In this document: positions 12,101 through 26,300 of the stretch, in pieces
How the letters are laid out: every line of letters begins with the position of its first letter
How positions within the stretch are numbered: position 1 is the stretch's first letter
Origin: Gremmenia infestans
Lineage: Eukaryota > Ascomycota > Leotiomycetes > Helotiales > Hamatocanthoscyphaceae
Direction: 5' to 3'
Length of the DNA stretch: 64,000 nucleotides
Assembly (NCBI GenBank): GCA_032629725.1
Contig: JAFEVB010000007.1
Span: forward strand, 1,116,001-1,180,000
Position numbers and translations under genes: made by a program
Notes under the pieces: model-generated
What the model was told of the DNA's origin: nothing
Seen by the model: only the letters and a program-made list of their open reading frames with translations
The model's database searches: none

Positions 12101-15100
12101 GTCAACGACGATAGCCGAAAGAAGCACTTTAGCGCTATTGAAGGGCCGGAAACCGATAATAAGCCTTCGCTGAAGCGACTGATGCATGAAGTGTCAATGC
12201 GGAACCAAGTCATCTATCTTGAGCCCCCATTGGAGCGTGCCAGAGCCAGTTGGTTCCAACAACTGCACGAGTGGCTTGGAGTTGTTTGCAGTCTTCGCAA
12301 AGTCAAAGCTTCACGGTACGAGATGACACTGGCAACTATAAATGATACCGAGGCTTGCTTTACAGATCTTCCTGCGGCATGTGCAGATAGTCTGTCTCAA
12401 GTATACAGTTCCATCGAAACAAAGTTACAGGCAATTAGCATATACGTGGATAAATGGATGCAATTTCAGTCGCTCTGGGATTTGCAGTCAGATATGGTAT
12501 ATGAAATGCTTGGAGAGCAGCTGCCGAAATGGCTGCAGCTGCTTCAGGAGATTCGAAAGACTCGTTCGACCTTCGATACAACAGAGGTTTCTCGGTCATT
12601 CGGTCATCTGACCATCGACTATGAGCAGGTACAGACCAAGGTCAATGCAAAATACGATCAATGGCAACACGAAATTCTCACGAAGTTTGGCGGAAGACTC
12701 GGTAACCGCATTCGCGAAGTCTATGCAGACATCGAGAAGGCACGACGAGATTTGGAAGTGCAATCTTTAGAAGCCACTTCTACCGCCCAGGCTGTACAGT
12801 TCATCACCATTGTTCAAACATGTCAGCGTAAAGTCAAGGCTTGGGGTCCAGAAGTGGACATTTTCAGGCAAGGACAGACAACTCTTGTCCGGCAACGATA
12901 TCAATTTCCTGCAGATTGGCTGGGTGTAGATCAGCTTGACTCGGAGTGGACCGCGCTGAACGAAATTCTGACGAGGAAAGCCAAAATTGTGCAAGACCAG
13001 AACGATGCTTTGCGTGCCAAGATCACGGCTGAAGACAAGGTTGTTGGCGATAAAATTGCCGAGATAACTAGCCAGTGGAATGAGGAGAAGCCTGTTTCTG
13101 GTACCATTGCCCCCGAAATCGCATCTGCCACGCTGGGCTCCTTTGAAACCCGTATTACACGGCTCCATGAGGAATCTGAGATGGTGTCCAAGGCCAAGGA
13201 GGCACTGGATCTTCCTGCCAGTCCCGACACTACCCTTTCTGCCATCCTGGAAGAAGTCCAGGACTTCAAGTCGGTCTGGGCCGCCCTTTCCACAATTTGG
13301 AAGAGTCTGAACGATCTTCGCGAGACCCTTTGGAACAGTGTCCAGCCCCGCAAGCTCAGATCGAGTATCGATGGTCTGATCAAGATGACAAAAGAGATGC
13401 CCAGTCGTATGAGACAGTATGCAGCTTTTGAGCACATTCAGAACGTCCTCCGCCAATTCCTGAAAGTTAATCCTGTTTTGACAGACTTGAAATCTGAAGC
13501 AGTCAGAGATCGTCATTGGAATAAAATCTTCAAGTCTCTTAAGCCTGGAAAACGATATTCGCCTATTTCCATGACTCTCGGAGAAGTATGGGATTTGAAC
13601 CTTGCCGCGAGCGAGGTCGTCATTCGAGATATCATCACCCAAGCTCAAGGCGAGATGGCATTGGAGGAATTTTTGAAGCAAGTCCGTGAAGTTTGGTCTA
13701 ATTATTCGCTTGACTTGGTCAACTACCAGAACAAATGTCGGCTCATCAGAGGATGGGATGATCTGTTTGCAAAGTGCAGTGAGAATCTGAACTCATTGCA
13801 AGCTATGCGGCACTCTCCTTACTACAAGGAATTTGAGGAAGAAGCCTCATCATGGGAGGACAAGCTCAATCGTGTCCACGTACTTTTCGATGTCTGGATT
13901 GACGTTCAGCGACAATGGGTTTACCTAGAGGGGGTCTTCACTGGAAATGCCGATATCAAGCATCTGCTGCCCATCGAATCGTCCAGGTTCCAGAATATCA
14001 ACTCAGAATTCTTTGCCGTTATGAAGAAGGTTTACAAGCAACCCTTTGTCTTGGACGTTCTCAATATTTCCGGAGTTCAAAAGTCACTCGAACGTCTAGC
14101 TGAACTATTGAACAAGATTCAGAAGGCTCTAGGAGAGTATCTCGAGCGAGAGCGTGTCTCATTCCCAAGGTTCTACTTCGTTGGCGACGAAGATCTTCTT
14201 GAAATCATTGGTAACAGCAATGACACATTGCGAATTGCGAAGCACTTCAAGAAAATGTTTGCAGGTCTCTCAGGGCTCATGATGGACGAAGAGCACATCA
14301 TTTCTGGTTTTACGTCGAAAGAAGGCGAAGAAGTTAGGTTAAAGAAGGAGATTTCCCTTATCAAAACGCCCAAGATCAACGATTGGCTGGCGCTACTCGA
14401 AAGCAGTATGAAAGCTACCCTTGCTGAGCTGTTGGCCGAAGCAATTGAGCAGTACGCACCACTTTTTGCTGCTGAAGATGTTGACCAGGCTGCACTCAAC
14501 GAATACATTGCCGCCTTTCCAAGTCAGATCGTTGTGTTGGCTACACAGGCTGTGTGGACTTCGTCCGTGGAGAAGGCGCTCGACGCAGGTGGTTCAAATC
14601 TACCAAGCCTGTTCGCCCAAGAAGTCAAGGTTCTTCGACTTCTTGCATCCACCGTACTTGGAGATCTTGACCCCATACTAAGAAAAAGATGCGAGCACTT
14701 GATCACAGAATGTGTTCATCAGCGCGATACAATTGAAAAGCTCATCAACCTCAATGCCAGCACACCCAACCACTACATGTGGCTCTTGCAAATGCGATAC
14801 GTCTACAAGGGCGAGGGAGAATTCTTACAGCGTCTTCATATCAAAATGGCTAATGCAAAATTAAACTACGGTTTTGAATACCTAGGCGTTGCGGAGCGAC
14901 TTGTCCGGACCCCTTTAACGGATCGCTGCTTCTTGACCTTAACACAAGCTCTCTGTCAACGCCTGGGTGGGTCCCCGTACGGACCTGCTGGTACTGGAAA
15001 GACGGAATCTGTCAAAGCTCTCGGTGTGCAACTTGGTCGGTTTACACTTGTCTTCTGTTGCGACGACACTTTCGATTTCCAAGCTATGGGTAGAATTTTC

Positions 15101-18100
15101 CTGGGTATCTGCCAGGTCGGAGCGTGGGGTTGTTTCGATGAGTTCAATCGACTTGAAGAACGAATCTTGTCTGCTGTGTCTCAACAGGTACAAAATATTC
15201 AACTTGGCCTGAAGCAGGGCATAGAAGATCCCAAATCTCAGATCGAACTTGTTGGCCGCCAGCTGAGTGTGAACGCCAATACTGGAATTTTCATCACTAT
15301 GAATCCTGGATATGCTGGTCGTTCCAATTTGCCTGACAATCTCAAGAAGCTGTTCCGCAGTGTTGCCATGTCCAAGCCGGACAAGGAGCTCATTGCCGAA
15401 GTCATGCTGTACTCCCAGGGTTTCAATCAAGCTAAAGCGCTATCCAAGCAGACTGTGCCATTCTTCGATCGTTGTGCCGATAGACTATCCAAGCAGGCTC
15501 ATTACGATTTTGGACTCCGTGCTCTGAAGAGTGTCCTGGTCAGTTCTGGAGGCCTGAAGCGTGCTCGTCTTACAAATTCTGGAGGCGAACTTGGTCCAGA
15601 GGAAGAGGTCGAGCCTCAGATCATTGTTCAGAGTATCCGCGAAACAATTGCGCCGAAGCTGATTAAGAGCGACGTGGAGATTATGCGATCTATCGAAGGC
15701 GAATCTTTCCCTGGTGTCGAATATGTGCCAGCAAGTCTTGAAAAATTACAAGAGGCAATCCACAGCATTGCCAAGGAGAGACATCTCGTAGTGAACGAGA
15801 CTTGGATGACAAAGATCCTTCAGCTCTACCAAATTCAAGGCATTCATCATGGTGTGATGATGGTCGGAAACTCTGGCTCTGGAAAATCAGTGGCATGGAA
15901 GCTGCTCTTGCAAGCCCTACAGCAAGTGGAAGGCACTGAAGGTGTGTGCCACGTCATCGATTCGAAAGTTATGTCGAAAGAAGCACTCTACGGAAACCTT
16001 GATTCGACTACCCGCGAATGGACAGATGGTCTCTTTACCAGCATTCTACGTAAGATTGTCGATAACCTGCGTGGTGAAGAGGCCAAGCGACACTGGATTG
16101 TGTTTGACGGAGATGTTGACCCTGAATGGGTTGAAAACTTGAACAGTGTGCTCGACGACAACAAGCTCCTGACGTTACCAAATGGCGAGCGTTTGAACCT
16201 GCCTAACAATGTCCGAATCATGTTCGAAGTTGAGACTTTGAAGTATGCTACTCTTGCCACTGTCAGTCGTTGTGGAATGGTATGGTTCAGTGAGGATACC
16301 GTCACGCCCAGCATGATGGTTACCAACTATTTGGACACCTTAAGAACTGTGGCATTTGAGGATCTGGATGAAGATGCCGTCGCCACTGGCCAGACTGCGG
16401 CCAAAGCACTTTCTCTCCAGGCACAAGTTGCAGACCTTCTCGAAGCATTCTTAATCACGGATGACTTCATTTTGAATGCTCTGGAGCGAGCGGAGGCCTT
16501 CAATCACATCATGGAGTTTACCGTTGCGAGAGTGTTGAACACCCTGTTCTCACTTTTAAACAAGAGTGTGAGGGACCTCATCGAATACAACTCCCAGCAT
16601 GTCGATTTCCCGCTTGACCCGGAGCAAGTTGAATCCTTCGTCGGAAAGAAGCTTCTTTTGGCTTTGGTATGGTCATTGACTGGCGACTGCCCCTTGGGCG
16701 ATCGCAAAGCTTATGGGGATTGTGTGGCCGGTCTTGCTACTTTCGGATCTCCTCCGATGGGTGACAATTCCTCTCTCATCGACTACGATGTCACACTGCC
16801 GAAAGCAGACTGGTCCCCGTGGCAAAATCAGGTCCCTACTATCGAAGTTAATACGCACTCAATTACCCAAACTGATGTTGTCATTCCGACACTCGACACT
16901 GTCCGCCATGAAGATGTGCTGTACTCTTGGCTCGCGGAGCATAAGCCTCTCCTTCTCTGTGGTCCTCCTGGATCTGGTAAAACTATGACATTGTTCAGCG
17001 CCCTTCGAAAGCTGCCGAACATGGAAGTCGTTGGATTGAACTTTTCCAGCGCTACAACTCCCGACCTGCTCATCAAGACCTTCGAGCAGTACTGTGAATA
17101 CAAAAAGACACTTAATGGCGTCATTCTTTCTCCCACGCAAATCGGCCGTTGGCTTGTACTCTTCTGCGATGAGATCAATTTACCAGCTCCAGATAAGTAT
17201 GGCACACAGAGAGCTATCTCTTTCTTGAGACAGCTTGTTGAACAGAATGGTTTCTGGAGGACTTCTGACAAGACTTGGGTAACCCTTGATCGTATACAGT
17301 TTGTGGGTGCTTGTAACCCCCCTACCGATGCTGGTCGTACACCAATGGGCGCTCGATTCTTGCGACACGCACCGCTAATCATGGTCGATTACCCGGGAGA
17401 GTTGTCACTACAACAAATCTATGGCACATTCACAAACGCTGTTCTCAAGATCATTCCGTCTTTGAGAGGCTATTCTGAGTCGCTCACTAAGGCTATGGTC
17501 AAATTTTACCTCGAGTCCCAACAGCGTTTCACGCCGAAGATACAACCTCATTATGTCTACAGTCCTCGTGAACTCACCAGATGGGTAAGAGGTATCTATG
17601 AAGCTATTCGACCATTGGAGACTCTAACGGTGGAGGGATTGGTTCGAATCTGGGCCCACGAAGCTCTTCGGCTATTCCAGGATCGCCTCGTTGCAGAAGA
17701 CGAGCGGAAGTGGACCGACGAAGCTGTCCATCGCATTGCCCTCGACTTCTTCCCAACTATTGAAGAAGACAAGGCTCTTGGTGGCCCGATTCTGTTCTCC
17801 AACTGGCTATCCAAGAATTATGTACCAGTTGACCGAGAGCAATTGCGCGATTTCGTCAAGGCTCGACTCAAAACATTTTGCGAGGAAGAGGTTGATGTAC
17901 CATTGATTCTCTTCAACGATGTCTTGGAGCACGTTCTTCGTATTGATCGTGTGTTCCGACAGCCACAGGGACATTTAATTTTGATTGGTGTAAGCGGCAG
18001 TGGAAAGACGACATTATCTCGATTTGTTGCTTGGATGAATGGCTTGAAGGTGTTCCAGATTAAGGTGCATGGTAAATATTCAGCAGAGGATTTTGATGAT

Positions 18101-21100
18101 GATCTGCGTGATGTATTGCGTAGGTGTGGATGCAAAGGGGAGAAGATCTGTTTCATAATGGATGAGTCTAACGTGCTCGACTCTGGATTCCTTGAAAGAA
18201 TGAATACCCTCTTGGCTAATGCTGAGGTTCCTGGTCTCTTCGAGGGCGATGAACTTGCCTCGTTGATGACTGGTTGCAAGGAAGGTGCTCAACGTCAAGG
18301 TCTACTTCTCGACTCGCAAGAAGAATTATACAAATGGTTCACTCAGCAGATTGTCAAAAACCTGCACGTGGTCTTCACCATGAACCCACCTGAGGATGGA
18401 TTATCATCCAAGGCTGCAACGAGTCCTGCTCTTTTCAATCGTTGCGTACTGAACTGGTTCGGAGACTGGTCCGATCAAGCACTTTTCCAGGTCGGCACTG
18501 AGTTAACACAATCGGTTGATTTGGACAAACACAACTTCTCGGCACCGGACAGTATTCCTGTTGCCTATCGAGACCTTCACCTTCCAGCTTCTCATCGCGA
18601 GGCTGTAATCAATTCGATGGTCTATATCCACTACTCTCTTCATCACTTCAATGTCAAGCTTCTGAAGCAGCAAGGCCGAATCACATATCTCACACCCAGG
18701 CACTTCTTAGATTTCGTAGCTCAATACGTCAAATTGTACAATGAAAAGCGCGAGGATCTCGAGGAGCAACAACGACATCTTAATGTCGGTCTTGAAAAGT
18801 TGAGAGATACAGTCGACAAGGTTCGAGATCTTCGCGTCAGCCTCGCGGAGAAGAAGGGCCAACTTGAGCGCAAAGATGCTGAGGCCAATGAGAAACTTCA
18901 ACGCATGGTTGCAGACCAACGGGAGGCCGAACAACGGAAGACTACATCTCTGGAGATTCAAGTTGCACTAGAGAAGCAGGAGTCGGAAGTCGCTGAGCGC
19001 CGAGAACTGGTGTTGAATGATCTGGCCAATGCTGAGCCAGCCGTTATTGAGGCCCAGAAGAGCGTTAGCAACATCAAAAGACAACATCTGACAGAAGTAC
19101 GTTCCATGGGGAACCCGCCCTCGGGTGTCAAACTTGCACTCGATTCCGTGTGTACTCTGCTTGGCCATAAAGTCGACAGCTGGAAGACTGTGCAAGGTAT
19201 CGTCCGTAAAGATGACTTCATCGCCAGCATTGTTAATTATGACAACGAAAGACAAATGACACGCAATCTTCGTATCAAGATGCGAAATGAGTACCTCTCC
19301 AACGACGACTTCACCTACGAGAAAGTCAACCGCGCTAGTAAGGCCTGTGGTCCGCTCGTCCAGTGGGTCACAGCCCAAGTCAACTATTCCGAGATTCTCG
19401 ATCGGGTTGGTCCGTTGAGAGAAGAAGTGGGCACGCTTGAAGAGCAGGCACTCCAAACCAAGGCTGAAGCACAGGCTGTCGAGAACACAATCAATACCCT
19501 TGAGGAAAGCATCGCTACATACAAGACCGAATACGCAGCTTTGATCAGCGAAACTCAGGCTATCAAGACGGAAATGTCTCGCGTCCAATTCAAGGTTGAT
19601 CGAAGTGTTCGCCTCCTCGACAGTCTTTCGTCAGAACGTACTCGTTGGGAGGCAGGCAGCAAGTCTTTCGAAACTCAGATTGGCACTCTTGTCGGTGACG
19701 TCCTTGTCGCAGCAGCATTCTTGGCCTACAGTGGTCTTTATGATCAGCAATTCCGAAAGAACATGATGGAGGACTGGCTGCATCAGCTTCAACTGTCGGG
19801 TATCAACTATAAGCAACACAACCCGGTTACTGAATACCTCTCGACCGCGGACGAGCGACTTGGATGGCAAGAAAACTCACTGCCAGTGGATGATCTTTGC
19901 ACAGAGAATGCAATCATCTTGAAGCGATTCAACCGATACCCATTGATCATTGATCCCTCGGGCAGAGTCACCGAGTTCCTCCAAAAGCAAAGCAAGGATA
20001 GGCGCCTCACGGTCACGAGTTTCTTGGATGATTCGTTCACAAAGCAGCTTGAGAGTTCTCTTCGTTTCGGTAACCCAATCCTCATTCAGGACGCGGAGTA
20101 CCTAGATCCTGTTTTAAACCACGTCCTCAACAAGGAATATCAGAAGACTGGTGGCCGTGTTCTCATCCAATTAGGGAAACAGGAAATCGATTTTTCGCCC
20201 GCTTTCAAGATTTACTTGTCTACCAGAGATCCATCTGCGACGTTCGCTCCTGACATTTGCAGTCGAACTACATTTGTGAACTTCACGGTCACACAGAGCA
20301 GTCTGCAGACCCAGTCCCTCAATGAGGTTCTGAAGTCTGAGCGACCGGACGTTGACGAGCGCAGATCCAACTTAATCAAGTTGCAGGGAGAATTCAAGGT
20401 TCATCTTCGACAATTGGAGAAACGTCTACTGCAAGCCTTGAACGAATCAAGAGGCAATATCCTCGATGATGACAATGTTATCGAGACGCTCGAGACGTTG
20501 AAGAAGGAGGCTGCTGAGATCTCGATCAAGATGAACAATACCGAAGGTGTAATGACCGAGGTAGATGAGATCACGCTACAATACAACATCATCGCTCGAT
20601 CTTGCAGTGCAGTATTTGCTGTTCTCGAGCAACTGCACCACCTCAATCACTTCTACCAATTCTCTCTGCAGTACTTCCTTGATATTTTCCACACAGTCCT
20701 GCACGGCAATAAGAGATTGGCTACCGAGACAAACCACAATGTCCGACGCGATATCATCATCGAAGACCTTTTCGTTACGACATATCAACGTACAGCCTTG
20801 GGGCTTCTACAGAAAGACAGAATCACACTGGCCATGCTTCTTGCTCAAGCAGCGCCTTTCAAAATGGAGAAGAGTCTCATTGATGTCTTCCTAGATGAGA
20901 GTGTGGAGGGTACCGATGTCTCAACCGAAACTGACAAGAGAGATGAGGTTTTCACACGAGCATCCAGGCTGCCTGTGCTGAAGGGCAAGCTTGAAGGTGT
21001 GTCTTCTGAGGCATGGGATCGCTTCATATCTGAGGAGATTGGAGAGAACTTCGTGCCACAGGTCTGGGAGGAGGATACCGAGAAGCGCGATCAAGAACTC

Positions 21101-22272
21101 ATCTCACTTCTGCTCGTCAAACTCTTTCGTCTTGATCGATTCGTTCCAGCTGCCGAGCGCTTTGTTACAGCTGTGTTCGGCGCCGGCCTCCTTGATACGA
21201 CGGAGGATCTCAAGCAGACTGTCGATCAGGTCTCTGCAAGCCGCCCTATTGCCCTATGCTCCAGTCCTGGTTTCGATGCCAGCTACAAAGTTGACAATTT
21301 GGTTGAGCGTTCTCGGGCTACATGCACCAATATTGCTATGGGTTCCAATGAGGGTTTAGCAAGCGCCGACAAGGCCATCAGTAACGCTGCTGCCAACGGT
21401 TCTTGGGTCCTCGTAAAGAACGTCCATTTGGCTCCGACTTGGCTCCAGAGTCTCGAAAAGCGGATGGATTCCCTCAAGCCACACCCGGACTTTAGATTGT
21501 TCTTGTCGATGGAATCTAGTCCGAAGATTCCTGTGAATCTGCTGAGAGCTTCTCGGGTGTTGATGTACGAACAACCAGCGGGTGTGAGAGCCAATATGAA
21601 GGATTCTATGGCATCGCTGTCATCGAGAGCAACCAAGAACCCCGTGGAGAAGTCTAGACTTTACTTGCTGTTGTCTTTCTTGCATGCTGTAGTCCAGGAG
21701 AGACTGCGATATGCACCGAACTTGGGATGGAAGGGTTTCTGGGAATTTAATGATAGCGATGTAAGTTCTGGACTGTCTCTAAATTGAAGCTCATATACTA
21801 ACAAGACTAGTACGAATGTTCTGCTTTCATCATTGATACCTGGGTTGAGGCTGTAGCAGCAGGCCGTACGAACGTAGCGCCCCAAAATCTGCCCTGGGAC
21901 ATGATCCGCACTTTAATCGTCGAGACATACGGAGGCAAAATCGACGATGAAGGTGATTTCGCGCGTCTCACTCAACTAGTAAACTCCTTCCTCACACCAT
22001 CCGCCTACGAAATCGGGCACAAACTTGTGGAAGGAATTGCAGGACCTGAACAAGACGAGGGCAGTCTGATCGTACCCAGTGGCACCTCACTGAGAGATTT
22101 TACCGAATGGATTCAAAAGCTCCCCGAGCGCGAACCACCAACATACCTTGGCTTGCCCGCTAACGCCGAGAAATTACTGCTGGTTGGACAAGGCAAGAGC
22201 ATGATTACGAACTTGGATAAGATTACAGAGTTGTTGGATGAGGGAGAGCAGATCATGGCAGAGGCCGCATGA
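9119..22272 (+). CDS. nudA: Cytoplasmic dynein 1 heavy chain
   Basis: Exons 9119-9419, 9471-21760 and 21811-22272 join to 4350 residues, the length of fungal dynein heavy chains. The N-terminal tail (about 1-1400) binds intermediate chains and dimerises; a linker follows; then the six-AAA motor ring. Four intact P-loops are visible: GPAGTGKT (AAA1, near 1937), GNSGSGKS (AAA2, near 2233), GPPGSGKT (AAA3, near 2597) and GVSGSGKTT (AAA4, near 2939). The AAA1 Walker B region reads CFDEFNRL. The coiled-coil stalk spans about 3190-3480, with the microtubule-binding tip between its arms, marked by the GNPP motif near 3313. The C-terminal region is shorter than in animals, as usual in fungi. It is the minus-end motor for nuclear migration and endosome transport. 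The middle exon of 12,290 bp has no intron and no frame break. Confidence 0.98.
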
Positions 22273-23363
22273 TGATGTGAATTTTTTACGTTTGTACTAT
22301 GAGAAGAGGGTCTTCCTGTGTTTAGAGAGTTTGGGCTTTTGCTTTAGGCGTACTTTTGAGATTGATACATCTGCATGGCATGGCATGGGATGGGTTGCAC
22401 GGCATTGGGATGGATTATCTTTGGCGATACGATGCACTTTTATACCCAGTCTTGCTTTGTTTGTTAGACTCACAGATTGCACTTCCTTTTCTGCTTCTCT
22501 TTTGTAATTATTCTTGTAGCATATTTAGTTTGGAATACACCTCTCATATGGTGTTCCTATATACTTGAATCACTGAGTTTCAAGTTTGTGACGCGGTATG
22601 GACTTATAGCCTTAGGACTGCTTAATATTTATGGATCGTTTTTATTTCCGTGGGATACTAAGCCGGTGGAGTGGAAAGCCTCGTGGTTGCCATACTGCAG
22701 TCACGCTAGAAGCAGTTTGGCCGGGTTCAAATGAAAAGTAAAGTACGTTGCTGTTTACGAACTTATGACCCTCGGAGAAAAACATTTACCTTGAGGCTCA
22801 CTAGCAAAAAGCCGGCGGAATCACGTGTTTGGGGTCCATCTACAGCAACGACTTCCAGAATCGAGGCTGTTGCAACCCGACCTCAAGGGAACACCTCCAC
22901 CAGCGCCACTTCGGATTTCAATATAAGGATCGGCCTAAAGCATACAGTAGCACAACAGGGTTCTGCAAACAATTAGTCAGCCACCATAAGCTGCCACAAA
23001 CAAGGTGATGATGCGCCCCTCCTTCACAGGTTCATATGCTTATCCAAAGTCAGCACCATGCAATTGTTTTCTTCAGGCATCCCACCTTCTCAGAAGGTGG
23101 GCCTGACAGGGCGAGTCAATGAACCGCGTTTTCAGCCAAGCCTTGTCAGATGAGTCGAATCAAGATTATCCTGTTGTGCGGCTGAAAAGGTTTGAAGCTC
23201 ATATTGTTGCCTTGTACCCCGTTTCTTGAGCCTCTTTCCCCTATCACGATTTCTACCTACAGTCGTTGCATGTGTACAAGCAGCGCGCAATATCCTTCAT
23301 TCTCGATCGTTTCGTTGCCAGAACCGAAACATTTTCTTCGTATTGTCGAAGCTTATTACCAGT
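22273..23363. other. Intergenic after dynein
   Basis: About 1.1 kb holding the dynein 3' untranslated region and the promoter of the CorA-like gene. Short open frames here have no recognisable content. Confidence 0.5.
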
Positions 23364-26300
23364 ATGGTGGATTACACGACCTGTCAGAATTCAGGCAAAG
23401 GGTTAGTTCACGGGGAGTCCCCTGACGATGCAGTATTGCATTATTTTGGGTGTTTGAAATTCAGCGAGCATGCCGATTTCTTGGCCGAATTGGACAAAAC
23501 AGACAAATTGAAGCTGCGAATACAAGAAGAAACCAATCGAATTCAAAAATTAAGAAATAATTTCGAAGCCGAGGGCCCGAGAACATCTTCTGGAAAGGTA
23601 CTTGACAGTTTCAAAAAGACTTTATCACATTGGTCACGCATTGAGCGGTGCTATGCCCATCTAGAAGCTGCGACTCCAGACCCAGGTGCTCTGGAGGTGC
23701 TCTGGATGGCCCTGAGGAACGAGCGAAAGAATGGATCCTCGATGATATGAGAGCTAATGTTATCTATTTCAAGAAACATCACGAGGATGATGATCATCCT
23801 GGGCCATACGACCATCCAGCTTTTGTGGATAACTTTCCCAACCAGAAGATCCCCCTAAAACAATTGCTAAGTTCCAATAAAGAGAAGAATCCCTTGATGT
23901 GGCCTTGTGAACCAAATATGATTCGATACTTCCACCTGCCAGCAAACAATATGGAGTGGATTGAGGTAAGATAATGTTCACAATCTTGGGATGTGGGCTG
24001 ACCATGATTCCATCCCAGGAAGCTATGGCCAGGTTTTACAACGAGGAAACACCCGATCTGAATGGTCCCTATCGGAAGGCACCAAGGGGAGACCCGGAAT
24101 CTGAAACGAGAATGCTTCTCCGCCCTCAATATTGGAGAGGGCTTCAACACGGCGATCGAGTTGACTTGCCTACGCATACTCGCCACATGCGGCCTCGTTG
24201 TTACCGAATATCAACAAGTAATCGCTAGTTTTACATGTGTCTTCTGGTGCTAATTGTATGTGTAGATCACGAGAGTACGGAAACAAGACCCAAGAATCTC
24301 GCCCTTTTTGTCAGTAACTATTCTTGATCAAAAATGATTCAGCTGAAGCGTTATTAGATGCCATATCTTCACTGGGAGACAGATCGAAGACGTGCTCGTG
24401 CAGCGAATATTCTCGGTAAATACGGCCCCAACAGATGGTCTCCAATGGTCGAAGTAGTTGAAGAGTTCAGAATCCCTGTGATTAATTCAACCATCGATCG
24501 GACAACCTCCGACGGCATCCTCGAGCATATTACAACGCGAACAGAGACCCCGAGACCTCATACTGCTACTCATAAGATAACGCATAAGACGTTTCAGGGC
24601 CAGAAGTTGTTGGGAAGACTGCTTTTCCTTGCAGCGGCGCTGTATGAGGCATTGGATGCGTATACAGATGAGAAGATTATTGAGAGATATCTGATGGTGC
24701 GGCCGCCACTGCATCCAAGGAGAACCCTGGACCAAAGTTATTATTGGACTCTCAAAGATACTTCGTAAGTACTGCACTACTTCATAATTGCTCAATGTTG
24801 AGGTCATCTAGGCGGCGAGACCGTGATCAAGTCGTGTATCGAGAGACAGCGCCATCACGGAAGCTTGTCAAAGCTCATCATAGTTGTACGAAGAAGGACC
24901 CTACGGAGAAAGGCACAACATGCGACCAATGTTTAGAGAATGTTAAGAAAACACCTCGAATTGTGATGGTCGATCAGTTGTGGATGTGGGTGCTGGATGA
25001 AAGTGAGTATCCTTCCTTCTACCCACTGCTCTTTCAACCAATTATACGATTATCACAATGGATACATTGCCGTTCTTGCAACTTACTTCTACAGATACGA
25101 TCATTACATGCTTCCCAAAGAGATGGGGTAAGAACAAGCCCGACGAATCTGCGGTCCAGAAGTGCATTCGCACGAGACTGAGAGAGGCTCGTATCGATGA
25201 AGTCCGCTCTGTATACGATCTTGCCTTGATAATTATTGACCAGTGCTCACGAGTATTCTTTGATTGGACTCAACCAACAGATATGCAGCCGCAAGTAATG
25301 GATGCTTTTGCAAATGCAATTGGGAGAGTTGTAAGCTTCCATATATCACTTACAAAACACGAGTTTGAACAATGACTAACCACATGCAGACTAATAAACA
25401 GACCATCTCATTCGAGCACTTCTGGGAATGCACTCGTATGGCCTCAAAACGATACAACGATCGAGAAGAACCAGACAACGGCACAGCAAAGAAGTCGCAA
25501 AACGTACTATTGGACATAAATCCCGAAGGGAAGCTGCTCCGAGAAATTAGAGACATCATCGACGAGCTATTCATAATGATGCAGATAAAAACACAAGAGC
25601 AGAATGTCATTTTAACCTTCGTCAAGCACATCAAACGTCTCATAAACCCAGCACGCGGTCCTGGAGAAAATAGTATCGACAACAGAAGTGAGCACAGCCT
25701 TCCGGGAAACAGGAGACCGCCCAGGCCGTCACTATCACTCCGAAATGCCCCGGCGATACAATTTGATCACGAGAGCGAGTCTGAGGATTATGACTTGACG
25801 ATGACTTGTGCTGTGGAGTTATTGGATAGGATAGAGAACCAGCTTCTTGAATTGAGCTATTTGAAAGAGGCTGCGGAGAATGCATCGTTAGCCGTGAGTG
25901 AATATGTCTGGGAAGGAATAGAAGGGGTTATACTAACTGGAAATAGTTAAAAGATCTACTGGATCTCAAACAGCAACAAGCTGGCGTTGTGGAAGCGCGG
26001 GAAGCTGTTAAGCAAGGCGAGGAAACTTTGAAACAGGGAAGAGCCATCATGCTATTTACAACTGGTAAGTATCATATCCTCTGATTCCAAGTATACTGTC
26101 TCTACTAATACTAATTCTAACTCTCCAGTGACCATTGTCTTTGTACGTCGCTGGTTCTGCTTAATTATCATGTTCGCGAACAAGCAAGCGACACTGACTA
26201 ACGTCGGTCATTCATATAGCTTCCACTTTCCTTCTTCACAGGCGTCTTCGGCATGAACGCGACAAATCTGACTGGGACAGGGGGCCCAAATCTCTGGCAA

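Noticed and set aside
12767..13681. 304-codon open frame on the strand opposite dynein
   Set aside because: Lies wholly inside the conserved dynein tail exon, whose forward translation fits the family throughout; the reverse frame has no recognisable content.
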